A stretch of 54,585 bases of DNA from GCA-020343675 sp964462945 (GCA_964462945.1 CAYWZW010000035.1:1-54585); one strand, 5' to 3'. Positions 1-9,476 are shown, counted from the stretch's first letter. Made by a program: numbers and translations. Notes: generated by a model from the sequence alone, not told the origin.

Positions 1-293
1 CCAAAGGAAGACAGAAAAATACTGGTCAGATCAATTACTCAGACAGGCTCCTAGGAGTGACAACCCTATGGCACTGGGAGCGAAAATTTTTCAAAAAAAG
101 GGCGAAAAAAGACGCCGCGAGGTGCGCCTGGGTACGCGAACGGGATGGGTCACGTTAAGATAGACAAGCGTTCCACTGGATTCCCGTTTTCACAGGAATG
201 ACAAGCATCGAGTATCCAGCAGTCAGGATTCCTTCGTCTCTTCGTGCCTTCGTGGTGCATCCAGAATCAGCGTTCATCAGCGTTCATCGGCGG
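1..293. other. Non-coding left edge with dispersed-repeat-like sequence
   Basis: I see no gene here. The stretch 224-292 reads like the dispersed intergenic repeats common in large environmental genomes: a TTCGTG-rich run (a TTCGTGCCTTCGTGGT word) followed by the decamer AGCGTTCATC twice in tandem. A related word occurs in reverse orientation near 43165-43190. No terminator hairpin is visible after the cusA stop codon. Confidence 0.4.
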
Positions 294-3200
294 TTAAGCG
301 GCAGGCTGGGTGCGGACGCCTAATTCCTTCATCCAGCAATAGAGGACCGGCACGATCAGCATGGTGAGAAGCTCAATCGTCATGCCGCCCAGGGAAGGCA
401 GCGCCATCGGTACCATAATATCTGAGCCGCGGCCGGTCGAAGTGAGCACCGGAATGAGGGCCAGGAGAGTCGTTGTGCCGGTCATCAACGCCGCGCGGAT
501 TCTGCGTTGGCCCGAGCGAACCGTTGCATCGCGGATTTGAACAAGGGTTGCCGGCTTAGTGTCGCGGAATTCCTGCTCCAGGAACGTTCCCATCACGACG
601 CCGTCATCATCACTGATGCCGAACAAGGCCAGGAATCCCACCCAGACCGCCACGCTCAAATTGATGGTATGAACCTGGAAGAGCTCCCTCATATTCATAC
701 CAAAAAGCGAAAAATCCATATACCACGGCTGGGTGTAAAGCCAGATGAGCAAGAAAGCCCCCGACCATGACACCATCACGCCGACAAAGACCATCAGCGT
801 CAGGCTCACTTTGCGGAACTGAAAATACAAGACCAGGAATATGGTAAACAGCGAAATCGGCACCATGATCATCAGCGTCTTAGAGGCGTGCAACTGATTC
901 TCGTACGTCCCTGCGAACGTGATCTCGACGCCCGCCGGCCGCACGAATGCGCCGTCGGCTTCCCTCTGGCGGATTAACCTGTCCGCCGTCTCGACCACAT
1001 CAACCTCTGCGTAGCCGGGCTTCTTGTCGAACAGCACGTATCCCACCAGGGAGGTATCCTCGCTCTTTATCACCTCCGGGCCGCGTACGTACCGAATCTC
1101 CGCCAGTTGAATAATAGGTATCTGCTCGCCCTCGGCCCCCGCCACAAGCACCCTGCCCAGCGCCTCGATATTGTCGCGGACCTCCCGCTGATACCGGACC
1201 CGAACCGGGAACCTGTATCGCCCTTCGACGGTCGTGGTTATGTCAACCCCTCCTATCGCCACTTCGACAACGCGCTGGAACTGCTCAATCGGCACGCCGT
1301 ATCGCGCAAGGGATGATCTATCCGGCACAATCTCCAGATAGGGTTTGCCGATAATCCTGTCGGCAATCACCGTGGCCGGCTCAATGCCCGGCGATTCTCG
1401 CAGTATCTTTTCAATGTCGAAGCCGACCTTCTCGATGGTAGGCAGGTCCGGCCCCTTGATTTTCACGCCCATCGGCGCTCGCATCCCCGTTTGCAGCATG
1501 ACGAGACGCGCGGCTATCGGCTGCAATTTTGGCGCGCTGGTCGCGCCGGGTATCTGAGCCGCCGCGACGATTTCGTCCCAGATGTCCTGCGGCGATTTGA
1601 TGTGCTGCCTCCACTGCCGATAGGGTCTGCCGGAAGGGTCAGCAATGAGCTCCCCGTTCGGGTCGCGCACGAACTGGCCCGTAGCGCCGTCGTACCGAAA
1701 GCTCGCTCGTCTGCCGGCTTTATCGGTGACATATTCACTCTTGTAGTTTATCACCGTCTCAATCATCCCAACAGGCGCCGGGTCCAGAGCCGAATCGACT
1801 CTGCCAATTTTTCCCACCACCCTCTCCACTTCGGGGATATTGCTTATCGCCACGTCCTGCTTCTCAATTATGTCCAGCGCCTCCCCGATCGAGGCGTGCG
1901 CCATCGTCGTCGGCATATACAAGAACGAACCCTCATCGAGCGGTGGCATGAACTCCTTACCCAGCCCCGGAAACGCGTGTATCGCCGCGGACCATACTCG
2001 ATTAGCTCGCAGCGCATGTGGCACAAAGTCAAATACCCTGCCAAAGCCAAGCCAAATCACCGCCCCCAAAACCAATAGCACCGCAGGTATCGACAAGAAC
2101 GCAATTTTATGGATCAGACACCATCGCAAAATGGAGGCATAAAAATATTGAAACAACAGAACAAACGCGACAAGAATCCCGATAAGCCCGCCTACAAAAA
2201 TGAAGTTGCGGACGAGTCCTTTTTGGGCCCCCAGCGGCTCCCAATCAGCCGTTAGTAGTATTCCGACAAGCACCAGAACAATAAGGTTGCCGCCATACAT
2301 GGCCAGCCTTTGAAACCGTTGCGGGATAGAGTCCTTAAAGAAGTAATAGGCGGCAAAAATCACGACGGCAAGGCCCACCAGGCGGCTGAACAGAATCCCG
2401 ACAGCCAGTCCGGCCGCACCGATGCCCATATAGAGGACCACTCGCAAGTATCTTCCCCGAACCTTGCTGGGAAAGAAAAGGATATGAGCCACAGGCGGGA
2501 TAATTGTCAACGTTATTACGATGGAAGCAAAAAGGGCAAACGTCTTGGTAAACGCAAGCGGCTTGAAAAGTTTTCCTTCCGGGCCTGTCATAAAAAATAT
2601 CGGCAGAAAGCTGATAATGGTGGAGGCCATCGCCGACAAGATCGCGCTGCCGACTTCAGCAGCAGCACGATGAATGACCTCCGCCCTCGGCATATCTTGC
2701 GGGTCCTCCTTCAGATGCCTGAGAATACTGTCGCAGACCACAATCCCCATATCGGTCACGGCGCCAATGGCAATCGCAATACCCGACAGTGACACAATAT
2801 TGGCGTCCACCCGGAACGTCTTCATCGCGATAAAGCAGCCCAGCACCGCCAACGGCATCACCGCGCTTATCATCACGCTGCTGCGAAGGTGCCACACCAT
2901 AATCACAATGACAATCACCGTGACCAGGATTTCCTGGTACAGCGCGTCGTTCAGCGTCCCCAACGTCTCGTAAATCAGACCCGTCCTGTCGTAAAACGGC
3001 ACAATCGTAACCTTCGACACCGTCCCGTCGGCTAACGTCTTGCCGGGCAGCCCCGGCGTTATTTCTGCAATTCTCTTTTTGACGTTTTTGATTACTTCCA
3101 GGGGATTCGACCTGTACCTTGCCACGACCACTCCGCCCACCGCCTCCCCACCCGCCTTGTCCAGAGCTCCTAATCTCACCTGCGGCCCCATTGTCACCTT

Positions 3201-4022
3201 CGCCACGTGCTTTATCTGCACCGGCACGTTACTGCTTACCTTGATGACGCTGTTCTCGATGTCCCCAACGTTCTTTATGAACCCGATGCCCCGAATCAGG
3301 TACTCAACGCGGTTAAGCTCTATCGTCTGCGCCCCCACGTCGATGTTCGATTTCATCACCGCCTCAAAAACGTCCTCCAGGCGGACCCCGAACGCCCGCA
3401 TCGCATCCGGGTCAACGTCAATCTGATACTGGCGGACAAAACCGCCGATTGAAGCGACCTCGCTGACACCAATCGCCGACCGCAGCTTCTGCCGAACCTG
3501 CCAGTCCTCTATCGTCCGCAGCTCTTCAAGGTCCCATCCGCCCGTGGGGCTTCCGTTGGCGTCCCTTCCCTCCAATGTGTACCAGAAAATCTGCCCAAGC
3601 CCTGTCGCGTCCGGCCCTAACATCGGCTGAACTCCCGTTGGCAACGTCCCTGCAGGCAAGCTGCTGAGCTTCTCTAACACCCTGCTTCGCGTCCAGTAAA
3701 AATTCTTGCCCTCAAACAGCTTCTCGGAGGCCGAGAACTCCTTGAAGATGATGTATATGGACGAAAAGCCGAACATCGAATTGCTGCGAATCGTCTTGAC
3801 GTCGGGGATGCCCAGAAGTGCGGTGGTGAGCGGGTAGGTGATTTGATTTTCGACGTCCTGCGGACTTCTGCCCGGCCAGTCCGTGAAAACAATCTGCTGG
3901 TTCTCCCCTATGTCAGGAATGGCATCGACGGCAACGGGGTTGCGGGGAAAACGCTCAAATTCCCAGTCGAACGGAGCAACATAGATACCCCACAGAATAA
4001 TAAACGCCGTGATGAGCCCCAC
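294..4022 (-). CDS. cusA: CusA/CzcA-type heavy-metal efflux RND transporter
   Basis: Inner-membrane RND pump that, with CusB and CusC, exports Cu(I)/Ag(I) or related cations using the proton gradient. The pattern typical of the family is visible: an N-terminal membrane helix, VDAIPDIGENQ, ENQITYPL and LGPDATGLG, the central segment EFMPPLDEGSFLYMPTT, and C-terminal helices. GMIETV and VMLQTG resemble the segments carrying Met/Glu metal ligands in E. coli CusA (recalled alignment). At about 1,240 residues it is roughly 200 longer than E. coli CusA; the excess is an insert of about five hydrophobic segments before EFMPP. The GTG used here truncates the N-terminus: the frame continues upstream to an ATC codon (4113-4115) behind a strong SD, adding 31 plausible cytoplasmic residues. 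It is the last gene of the csoR operon. Confidence 0.95.
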   Translation of the reverse strand: MGLITAFIILWGIYVAPFDWEFERFPRNPVAVDAIPDIGENQQIVFTDWPGRSPQDVENQITYPLTTALLGIPDVKTIRSNSMFGFSSIYIIFKEFSASEKLFEGKNFYWTRSRVLEKLSSLPAGTLPTGVQPMLGPDATGLGQIFWYTLEGRDANGSPTGGWDLEELRTIEDWQVRQKLRSAIGVSEVASIGGFVRQYQIDVDPDAMRAFGVRLEDVFEAVMKSNIDVGAQTIELNRVEYLIRGIGFIKNVGDIENSVIKVSSNVPVQIKHVAKVTMGPQVRLGALDKAGGEAVGGVVVARYRSNPLEVIKNVKKRIAEITPGLPGKTLADGTVSKVTIVPFYDRTGLIYETLGTLNDALYQEILVTVIVIVIMVWHLRSSVMISAVMPLAVLGCFIAMKTFRVDANIVSLSGIAIAIGAVTDMGIVVCDSILRHLKEDPQDMPRAEVIHRAAAEVGSAILSAMASTIISFLPIFFMTGPEGKLFKPLAFTKTFALFASIVITLTIIPPVAHILFFPSKVRGRYLRVVLYMGIGAAGLAVGILFSRLVGLAVVIFAAYYFFKDSIPQRFQRLAMYGGNLIVLVLVGILLTADWEPLGAQKGLVRNFIFVGGLIGILVAFVLLFQYFYASILRWCLIHKIAFLSIPAVLLVLGAVIWLGFGRVFDFVPHALRANRVWSAAIHAFPGLGKEFMPPLDEGSFLYMPTTMAHASIGEALDIIEKQDVAISNIPEVERVVGKIGRVDSALDPAPVGMIETVINYKSEYVTDKAGRRASFRYDGATGQFVRDPNGELIADPSGRPYRQWRQHIKSPQDIWDEIVAAAQIPGATSAPKLQPIAARLVMLQTGMRAPMGVKIKGPDLPTIEKVGFDIEKILRESPGIEPATVIADRIIGKPYLEIVPDRSSLARYGVPIEQFQRVVEVAIGGVDITTTVEGRYRFPVRVRYQREVRDNIEALGRVLVAGAEGEQIPIIQLAEIRYVRGPEVIKSEDTSLVGYVLFDKKPGYAEVDVVETADRLIRQREADGAFVRPAGVEITFAGTYENQLHASKTLMIMVPISLFTIFLVLYFQFRKVSLTLMVFVGVMVSWSGAFLLIWLYTQPWYMDFSLFGMNMRELFQVHTINLSVAVWVGFLALFGISDDDGVVMGTFLEQEFRDTKPATLVQIRDATVRSGQRRIRAALMTGTTTLLALIPVLTSTGRGSDIMVPMALPSLGGMTIELLTMLIVPVLYCWMKELGVRTQPAA

Positions 4023-4112
4023 GACCAGCTTGTTGTAGATGCAAAAGCCCAGTATTCTGCCTACGAGGGCCTTTTGCTCCGGTGTCTGCTCATATTGGAT
4101 TCGGTCTTCAGC

Positions 4113-4128
4113 GATTGTAGTATCTCCT
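4113..4128 (-). promoter_or_regulatory. Strong RBS facing an ATC codon (likely true cusA start)
   Basis: On the minus strand GAAGGAG is followed, after 8 bases, by ATC (4113-4115) in frame with cusA. No ATG, GTG or TTG lies between this codon and the upstream in-frame stop (4131-4133). The 31 extra codons encode a charged segment then FCIYNKLVVG running into the first helix, as expected for a CusA N-terminus. It is either a rare ATC start or a sequence error of ATG. Confidence 0.55.
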
Positions 4129-4182
4129 TCTCACCTCGCCTCACGGCTAAGGCATAACAGCACTCAGAAACTCATACTGTGC

Positions 4183-4530
4183 TTACTGCTTGAACTGCGG
4201 GAGCTTGGCTACGTATTTTTCAGGCTCCGCCTCAAATTTCGCCTTGCATTCAGGACAGCAGAAATAGACCTTCTTGCCCTTGTACTCGACGAAGATGTTC
4301 TTATCGATGGCGCCGCCCATGACCGGACAAATGGTCTGCTCTGCCACGGCAACAACTTCCTTCGCCGGCTCGGTGCTCGTGGCGGCGTGCTCATGCCCTT
4401 CATGCCCCTGTGTCGTTGCGGTAGGCGTCGCGGGAGGAGGGGCCGGCTCGGACTTCTTACAGCCGTTGAGCATGAACAAGCCCACAAACGACAAAATGGC
4501 GACCACTAAACATGTCTTTCTGGCGTTCAT
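4183..4530 (-). CDS. YHS-domain metal-binding lipoprotein
   Basis: A 115-residue lipoprotein. The signal peptide ends in a lipobox (LNGC), followed by a low-complexity Pro/Ala/His linker (GHEGHEHAA) and one YHS/TRASH-like domain: TICPVMGGAIDKN, then VYFCCPECKAKF and the end EPEKYVAKL. The Cys residues (CPVMGG; CCPEC) are the expected heavy-metal ligands. I prefer the second ATG (4530) because AAGGAG sits 7 bases before it. It is probably envelope-anchored and may buffer or hand over metal to the Cus pump. It forms a tandem pair with the next gene. Family assignment is firm; the precise role is inferred. Confidence 0.85.
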   Translation of the reverse strand: MNARKTCLVVAILSFVGLFMLNGCKKSEPAPPPATPTATTQGHEGHEHAATSTEPAKEVVAVAEQTICPVMGGAIDKNIFVEYKGKKVYFCCPECKAKFEAEPEKYVAKLPQFKQ

Positions 4531-4560
4531 CGTCATTCTCCTTACTCAAAAAATTGTTCA

Positions 4561-4872
4561 TTACTTCGCAAACTGAGGCAGTTTGCTCACGTATTTTTCA
4601 GGACTTGCGAGAAACATCTTTTCGCATCCGGCACAGCAGAAATAGACTTTCTGGCCCTTATATTCGGTATAAATGTCCCGGTCGATTTTTCCGCCCATCA
4701 CCGGGCAGATCGTTTGTTCCACCGGCCGGGCAGTTTGCGCCGCCGGCTCAGCCATTGTCACGGCCTCACGCTTCGGCTCGGCGGTGTTGCACCCCGGCAG
4801 CACAGTCAATCCAATCAGTAGCACCCCTGCGAACAACCATACTGCTACCCAATGTTTCTTTTCCGCGTTCAT
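4561..4872 (-). CDS. YHS-domain metal-binding lipoprotein (paralogue)
   Basis: A 103-residue lipoprotein with a signal peptide ending LPGC, then a YHS domain: TICPVMGGKIDRD, YFCCAGCEKMF and SPEKYVSKLPQF. The domain is nearly the same as in the neighbouring gene while the linker differs, so the pair arose by tandem duplication. AAGGAG precedes the ATG by 6 bases. It lies between cusA and cusB in the same operon and probably binds metal in the periplasm. Confidence 0.85.
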   Translation of the reverse strand: MNAEKKHWVAVWLFAGVLLIGLTVLPGCNTAEPKREAVTMAEPAAQTARPVEQTICPVMGGKIDRDIYTEYKGQKVYFCCAGCEKMFLASPEKYVSKLPQFAK

Positions 4873-4909
4873 TTTTTGGCTCCTTAGAAAAAACGTGCTG
4901 ACGTAGATC

Positions 4910-6886
4910 TCATTCCGTTTTGACGCCGATTACTTCGGCGACCTCACCACACTTGAGCATCGACGCGCCAAAATAAGGATTGCGCGTATCCTCGTCCCTC
5001 TGCAGCCAATCCGCCCCCTTGTTATTGAAGGCCATCGGGCAATGAAGCCTGTAAAGCACCCGGTTTTCAGCAATTCCAAACTGCCTGACCACAGCGATCA
5101 GCTCATTGGAGAGCTGCTCGAACGCCTGGCGTGCGGCTTCAATTTGCACGGCCTCTGTGATCGCGCCGAGCGCCTTGTTCATCCCGGCGACGCCGCTCAT
5201 CCACACCTCGTGCGGTTTTCCGCTGAGCAGACTCATATCAACTTGCGAAAGTGTCTGGATCGCCGATTGAGCTGCTTTGACGGCGCCGTCCTTATCGTCG
5301 GCCGCCAGTGCCTCATGCAGCGATAAATACTTTTCGACAAAGCCCCAGATTTGTTCGCGGAACGCACCCGGCACGCCGGCCATCTCGGCGACCCGCTCTT
5401 GGGCGTCAGGCGGCTGTTCTGCTGTTGTCTGAGGCGGCTCAGCGCTCATCATGCTGGGCTTGGCCTGTATCTGAAGAGAGGCGTCTATCTTGAAATTCCC
5501 CTTGGTTACAACCAGTTCGCCTTCAGTCAGCCCTTGTTTAACCAGATAATAGCCGCCGGCCCTCGGCCCTAAAATTATTCCTCGTCCCTCAAACGTGGGC
5601 TTCTCTTTACCCGGCACCTGTACGTAAACCACCGCACGGGTTCCCGTGATCAGAGGCGCCGATGCGGGGACGACCAAAGGGGCCTCTTTGGGGGTATCGA
5701 CGACATAGCCGAGCGATTCGGTGGTGACTAAATTCATGCCGCAGACATCGCAGGTTCCGGCTTCCGTCTTGACCACCGCCGGATGCATCGGGCAAATCCA
5801 CTTGCCCGCCATCTCCGGCACCATCACTCTGCCGCCCAGAGCGACTTGGGAGCGAACGACGGCCCTGACAAACATCTGAGGCTTGAGTTTGCCATCCGTG
5901 TTGTCCACATTGACTCTGAGCTTGACGGTTCTTGTCTGGTCATTCAGGACGGGGTCGATGAAGTTTATGGTGCCTTCGAAGACCTCGCCGGGATAAGCCT
6001 CTGTGGCGAATTCAACTTTTTGCCCGTATCGAATCCAGGGCAAATCCGATTCATAGGCGTCCAATTTCACCCACAATCGGCTAAGGTCCGCGACGGTGTA
6101 GATAGGCGTGCCGGTATCCACGTACACGCCTTCAGTAGCATTCTTATGGATGACGACGCCCCCGATTGGCGAGTAAATCGTGATGTGAGTGACCGTCCTG
6201 CCGGAGCTTTCAATCTTGTTTATCTGCTCGTTGGTCAGGCCGAGCAGGCGGAGCTTCTCTCGGGCCGCATCCAACGTGGCCAGCGTGGTTCTTGTAACCA
6301 GCTCGGACGTCGCCGTCTTGACGTTGTCGGCGGCCTTCAACGCCTGAAGCAGCTCGGCCTCAGCGCTGATCAGCTCGGGGCTGTAGAGTTCCACCATGTG
6401 GTCACCTTTGCCGACCGTGATTCCGGTAAAATCGACAAAAAGCCGGTCGATTCGGCCGGGCACCCAGGCGGTAATGTTTTTCACCCGTGTCTCGTCATAG
6501 TCGATTTTTCCGACCATTCGGATTTCGGCCGTGACAAATTTCCGCTCGACCGCCGCGGTAGCAATCTCCATCAGCTTGATGGCCGCTTCAGAAAAGGAAA
6601 TCTGCCTTTCGCCGAGGTCACTGCCGGAAGAAGCTATGGGGATCAAATCCATAAAGCAGATGGGGCACTTGCCCGGCTTGGGCTGGCGAATCTGCGGATG
6701 CATCGAGCACGTCCACCATTGTTGCTCACTGTCGCTCGATTCAGAGGTTTGAGTGTGTGCCGTGACTGGCTCGGCCGGTCTCCTGATGCCCTTCACCACG
6801 TAACCAACAACAAAGACCGCCAGAACAATCAGTATGACCTTGGCGATCTTCCAACCAGACCACGTTTTGAGCGTCGAGTCTTTCAT
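4910..6886 (-). CDS. cusB: CusB-type RND periplasmic adaptor with two metal-binding domains
   Basis: Membrane-fusion protein linking CusA to CusC. An N-terminal helix (about 13-32) is followed by a heavy-metal-binding domain (WWTCSMHP...KCPICFMDLIP; Cys60, His63, Cys74, Cys77). Then come the HlyD-like barrel-sandwich, hairpin and beta-barrel core (ELYSPELISAEAELLQALK, ITIYSPIGGVV, GQKVEFATEAYPGEVFEGTI). A second heavy-metal-binding domain (WICPMHPAV...TCDVCGMNL) is embedded at about 365-395. The last ~150 residues resemble DUF3347 (FVEKYLSLHEALAADD...), often found on CusB-like proteins. At 658 residues it is much longer than E. coli CusB (about 400) because of these additions. Confidence 0.93.
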   Translation of the reverse strand: MKDSTLKTWSGWKIAKVILIVLAVFVVGYVVKGIRRPAEPVTAHTQTSESSDSEQQWWTCSMHPQIRQPKPGKCPICFMDLIPIASSGSDLGERQISFSEAAIKLMEIATAAVERKFVTAEIRMVGKIDYDETRVKNITAWVPGRIDRLFVDFTGITVGKGDHMVELYSPELISAEAELLQALKAADNVKTATSELVTRTTLATLDAAREKLRLLGLTNEQINKIESSGRTVTHITIYSPIGGVVIHKNATEGVYVDTGTPIYTVADLSRLWVKLDAYESDLPWIRYGQKVEFATEAYPGEVFEGTINFIDPVLNDQTRTVKLRVNVDNTDGKLKPQMFVRAVVRSQVALGGRVMVPEMAGKWICPMHPAVVKTEAGTCDVCGMNLVTTESLGYVVDTPKEAPLVVPASAPLITGTRAVVYVQVPGKEKPTFEGRGIILGPRAGGYYLVKQGLTEGELVVTKGNFKIDASLQIQAKPSMMSAEPPQTTAEQPPDAQERVAEMAGVPGAFREQIWGFVEKYLSLHEALAADDKDGAVKAAQSAIQTLSQVDMSLLSGKPHEVWMSGVAGMNKALGAITEAVQIEAARQAFEQLSNELIAVVRQFGIAENRVLYRLHCPMAFNNKGADWLQRDEDTRNPYFGASMLKCGEVAEVIGVKTE

Positions 6887-6990
6887 GCTAACACCATAGA
6901 ATCTTCTAATTTCATACCGCTTTAGTAGGAACGTGTTCTAAACAAATTTCTGCCTTCACGACCTACACTGCGCCGTCCAAATCCCGCCGC

Positions 6991-7302
6991 CTAAAACAGC
7001 GCCAATACCAGAATACCGTGGCATAGAGCAAATCCGACCGTGAGCCAGGCGAATATCTTGTGAACTTTCAGAAACCGCCTTCCCAGTTTTCTGCGGAACA
7101 GGCCTGTACCAAACGTCACCAAAGCCGACCCCAGGGCACATACCCCCAGCAGCTTAATGAATGAAAACAGCGAGAGACCGAATTCGCGCTCGTGACTGTC
7201 GGACTCATTTGCCCCAGCCACACTCTGCAGGCAAAGCACCGCCAGCAGGAGAGCCAACGTCGTTACCGACGTAGTTGAGAATCCGATAATCCGTGTCTCC
7301 AT
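6991..7302 (-). CDS. Small membrane protein, cytochrome b561/ferric-reductase-like
   Basis: A 103-residue protein with an N-terminal signal-like helix and two further hydrophobic helices. The end (KVHKIFAWLTVGFALCHGILVLALF) has two His about 17 residues apart, a spacing that recalls haem ligation in small b-type membrane proteins. GAGGTGG precedes the ATG. It sits between cusC and cusB, so a link to metal or redox handling at the membrane is likely but unproven. I cannot assign a family with confidence. Confidence 0.6.
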   Translation of the reverse strand: METRIIGFSTTSVTTLALLLAVLCLQSVAGANESDSHEREFGLSLFSFIKLLGVCALGSALVTFGTGLFRRKLGRRFLKVHKIFAWLTVGFALCHGILVLALF

Positions 7303-7324
7303 ACAACCACCTCATTCTGTTCTT

Positions 7325-8743
7325 CTACAGCTCACTGCCGACGAGCATTTCCAGCTCGGCCAATTTCTGTTGATTGTCCGCTGCAGCGCGTTCATACTGC
7401 AACTGAAACTCAAGCAGTTTTTGCTGTGCGTCGATCAGGCTGAGAAAATCGATTGTGCCGGCTTTATACGCCGTCTCGGAGGCGACCAGCAGCTCCTGGG
7501 CCTTCGACACCAGAACATCTCGATAGAGCCTTAGCGTTCTGTTACTATTCTCGAAGTCGTACAAAGCCTGAGCGACACGGGCAACCAGAGTGTTTTCCGT
7601 CTCCTTTTTTTCCTGCAACATCCTGCTGCGATCCGCTCGGGCCTCCAGCTCTCCGGCCCTGTAGCTCTTGCGCCAAATAGGCAGGTTCAGGCCGAACATC
7701 AGCATCACCTCATCCCTTTGGCTGTCTTTGAGCTCTGCATCCATCATGCCTGCGTTTGTCAGCCATTCGGCCCCCACGCCCACGTCAGGATAAAATCTCT
7801 TTTTAGCCAGCTCAATTCTGCTCCTGGCGCCTTCCAGGTCAAAGTCGAACGCCTGAAGCTCAGGATTGTTGGACCTGAGCGCCTCGGTAAGCTTCTGGCG
7901 GTCGAGTGCTACTACCCGCAGGTCCCCTTTTTTCGGCCAGGGCAATAACCCGGTATCTCTGCGGTTGAGGATTGCAGCCAGCCGAGCCGAAATCGGAGTT
8001 CTCAATTCCTCGATGGTCTTAAGCTCATTTTCCATCTTTGCCAGCTCAATCTGGGCGAGTATGATATCTGGGTGTGTTGCCGCGGAAGTTGTGTATTTCG
8101 CCCGCGCGACTTCCTCAAAATGCTTGGCCAGCTCGAGATTCTCCCTTGCTATTTCGACCGCCCTGGCCAGATATACGTATTCAAAAAACGACTCCTTGAC
8201 GTCAAAAAATAACTGGAGCTTGGCCACCTCATATCGTTGTTTCGCCGCTTTTGCGGCTGAGGCAGCGGCGTCGGTCCGCGCCTCAATGGTCCCGAACCAC
8301 GGGAAAACCTGCATCAACTGGAACTTCTGCGATTGGGGACCTTGCTTGGCTTCCACCTCCTCAATAACATAGCCGTATGTGAATTCCGGGTCGGGCAGAG
8401 CCCCAACCTGTGGAACCTGCTCAACCGCCATCTTCCACTGCTCGAAGGCGGCCTTGAGACCGGCGTTATTGAGGGCTGCGGCTCGGAGGTAATCAGATAG
8501 TGTTGGATTCTCACCAAGAGCGGGGGGTTCTTCCCCCGGGGCATCGTATGGGTCTCGAGCAGCCGGCCCGGCCAAGGTCGGTGGGGAGGCACCCTCAAGC
8601 GGAGCTTCGCGATGGCGACTTGCGCGTTTACCATCTCCAGAGGCTTCGCCTTTGAGGCTGCCACTCGCCGGAGGACTCGAGCAGCCCGACGCAGCCAACA
8701 TCAGCGACGCTGCGAAAAGCACCAAAACCACCTCTTCCCTCAT
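7325..8743 (-). CDS. cusC: Outer-membrane efflux protein (TolC/CusC family lipoprotein)
   Basis: Outer-membrane channel of the tripartite pump. The start at 8743 is chosen because GGGAG precedes it at good spacing and it gives a clean lipoprotein signal (VLFAASLMLAASGC); 33 more codons are open upstream. Two OEP repeats are visible: LNNAGLKAAFEQWKMAVEQ and the coiled-coil helices with AKLQLFFDVKESFFEYVYLARAVEIARENLEL, then NNPELQAFDFDLEGARSRIELAKKRFYPD and the C-terminal DFLSLIDAQQKLLEFQLQYERA. The length (472) is normal. It partners the neighbouring cusB and cusA. Confidence 0.93.
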   Translation of the reverse strand: MREEVVLVLFAASLMLAASGCSSPPASGSLKGEASGDGKRASRHREAPLEGASPPTLAGPAARDPYDAPGEEPPALGENPTLSDYLRAAALNNAGLKAAFEQWKMAVEQVPQVGALPDPEFTYGYVIEEVEAKQGPQSQKFQLMQVFPWFGTIEARTDAAASAAKAAKQRYEVAKLQLFFDVKESFFEYVYLARAVEIARENLELAKHFEEVARAKYTTSAATHPDIILAQIELAKMENELKTIEELRTPISARLAAILNRRDTGLLPWPKKGDLRVVALDRQKLTEALRSNNPELQAFDFDLEGARSRIELAKKRFYPDVGVGAEWLTNAGMMDAELKDSQRDEVMLMFGLNLPIWRKSYRAGELEARADRSRMLQEKKETENTLVARVAQALYDFENSNRTLRLYRDVLVSKAQELLVASETAYKAGTIDFLSLIDAQQKLLEFQLQYERAAADNQQKLAELEMLVGSEL

Positions 8744-8895
8744 CGACAGTCTCCCCATAAACGGGCTTCTCCAAAAACTGGGAAGTTGTCTTCCCCTGCT
8801 GAAAACACTATGCGCTGCCATTCGGCCGTTGTCAAGGACCAAGCTTCAAAGTTGATTGCCTACGATGGCTATTGCGACCACAGGCAACAGGCGGA

Positions 8896-9438
8896 TTATT
8901 CAACCCCGACCTCTTGTTTTGTACGCTTTGTCAAACAGAGTTGGTTCACAACCTCATCTATTTCATTTGCCACATTCATCAGAAAATCTTTATCAGACGT
9001 ATTCAGGGCGTCCGGCTCTTTGGCTATTGAACGAATCTTCTGCGTGCGACGTGAAAGTTCAGTCAGTGAGATCTCCGGAACACTCCGATCCATCACATCC
9101 AGTAAAAGCTGGACACCTTCCGCAATCTCCGCTATCTCGGCAATATTTGAATCAATCTCGATAGAGCTTAAATTCCCGCGCGTAATCGCATACAGCTTCA
9201 GGTATAAATCGCGTATGGGCCTCACCACTTTCCTATACAGAACCGCATATAACGTTCCATAGATGAGCAGGCCAAAAACGATAACATGCAAACTGTGCTC
9301 GAATACAAGCCCTAAAACAGTCTTACCAGGCATCGCGACATATTGATATACTGCGTATATTGCCATTCCCAACGCAATTACCGCAGCCGAGTATCCCGCC
9401 ACTACCGAAGCCAATGAAACTTCCCGTTTATCGTTCAT
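8896..9438 (-). CDS. Two-helix membrane protein with HAMP-like linker
   Basis: A 180-residue protein with two membrane helices (about 10-31 and 46-68). These are followed by a HAMP-type linker (RKVVRPIRDLYLKLYAITRGNLSSIEID) and a helical, coiled-coil-prone tail with no kinase, cyclase or methyl-accepting domain. AAGGAG precedes the ATG. It lies directly after csoR in the metal operon. Architecturally it is a sensor without an output domain; it could modulate the pump or a partner protein. Function unknown. Confidence 0.7.
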   Translation of the reverse strand: MNDKREVSLASVVAGYSAAVIALGMAIYAVYQYVAMPGKTVLGLVFEHSLHVIVFGLLIYGTLYAVLYRKVVRPIRDLYLKLYAITRGNLSSIEIDSNIAEIAEIAEGVQLLLDVMDRSVPEISLTELSRRTQKIRSIAKEPDALNTSDKDFLMNVANEIDEVVNQLCLTKRTKQEVGVE

Positions 9439-9476
9439 GACGATCTCTCCTTTTGAATCTGTCCGATCCGATCATT

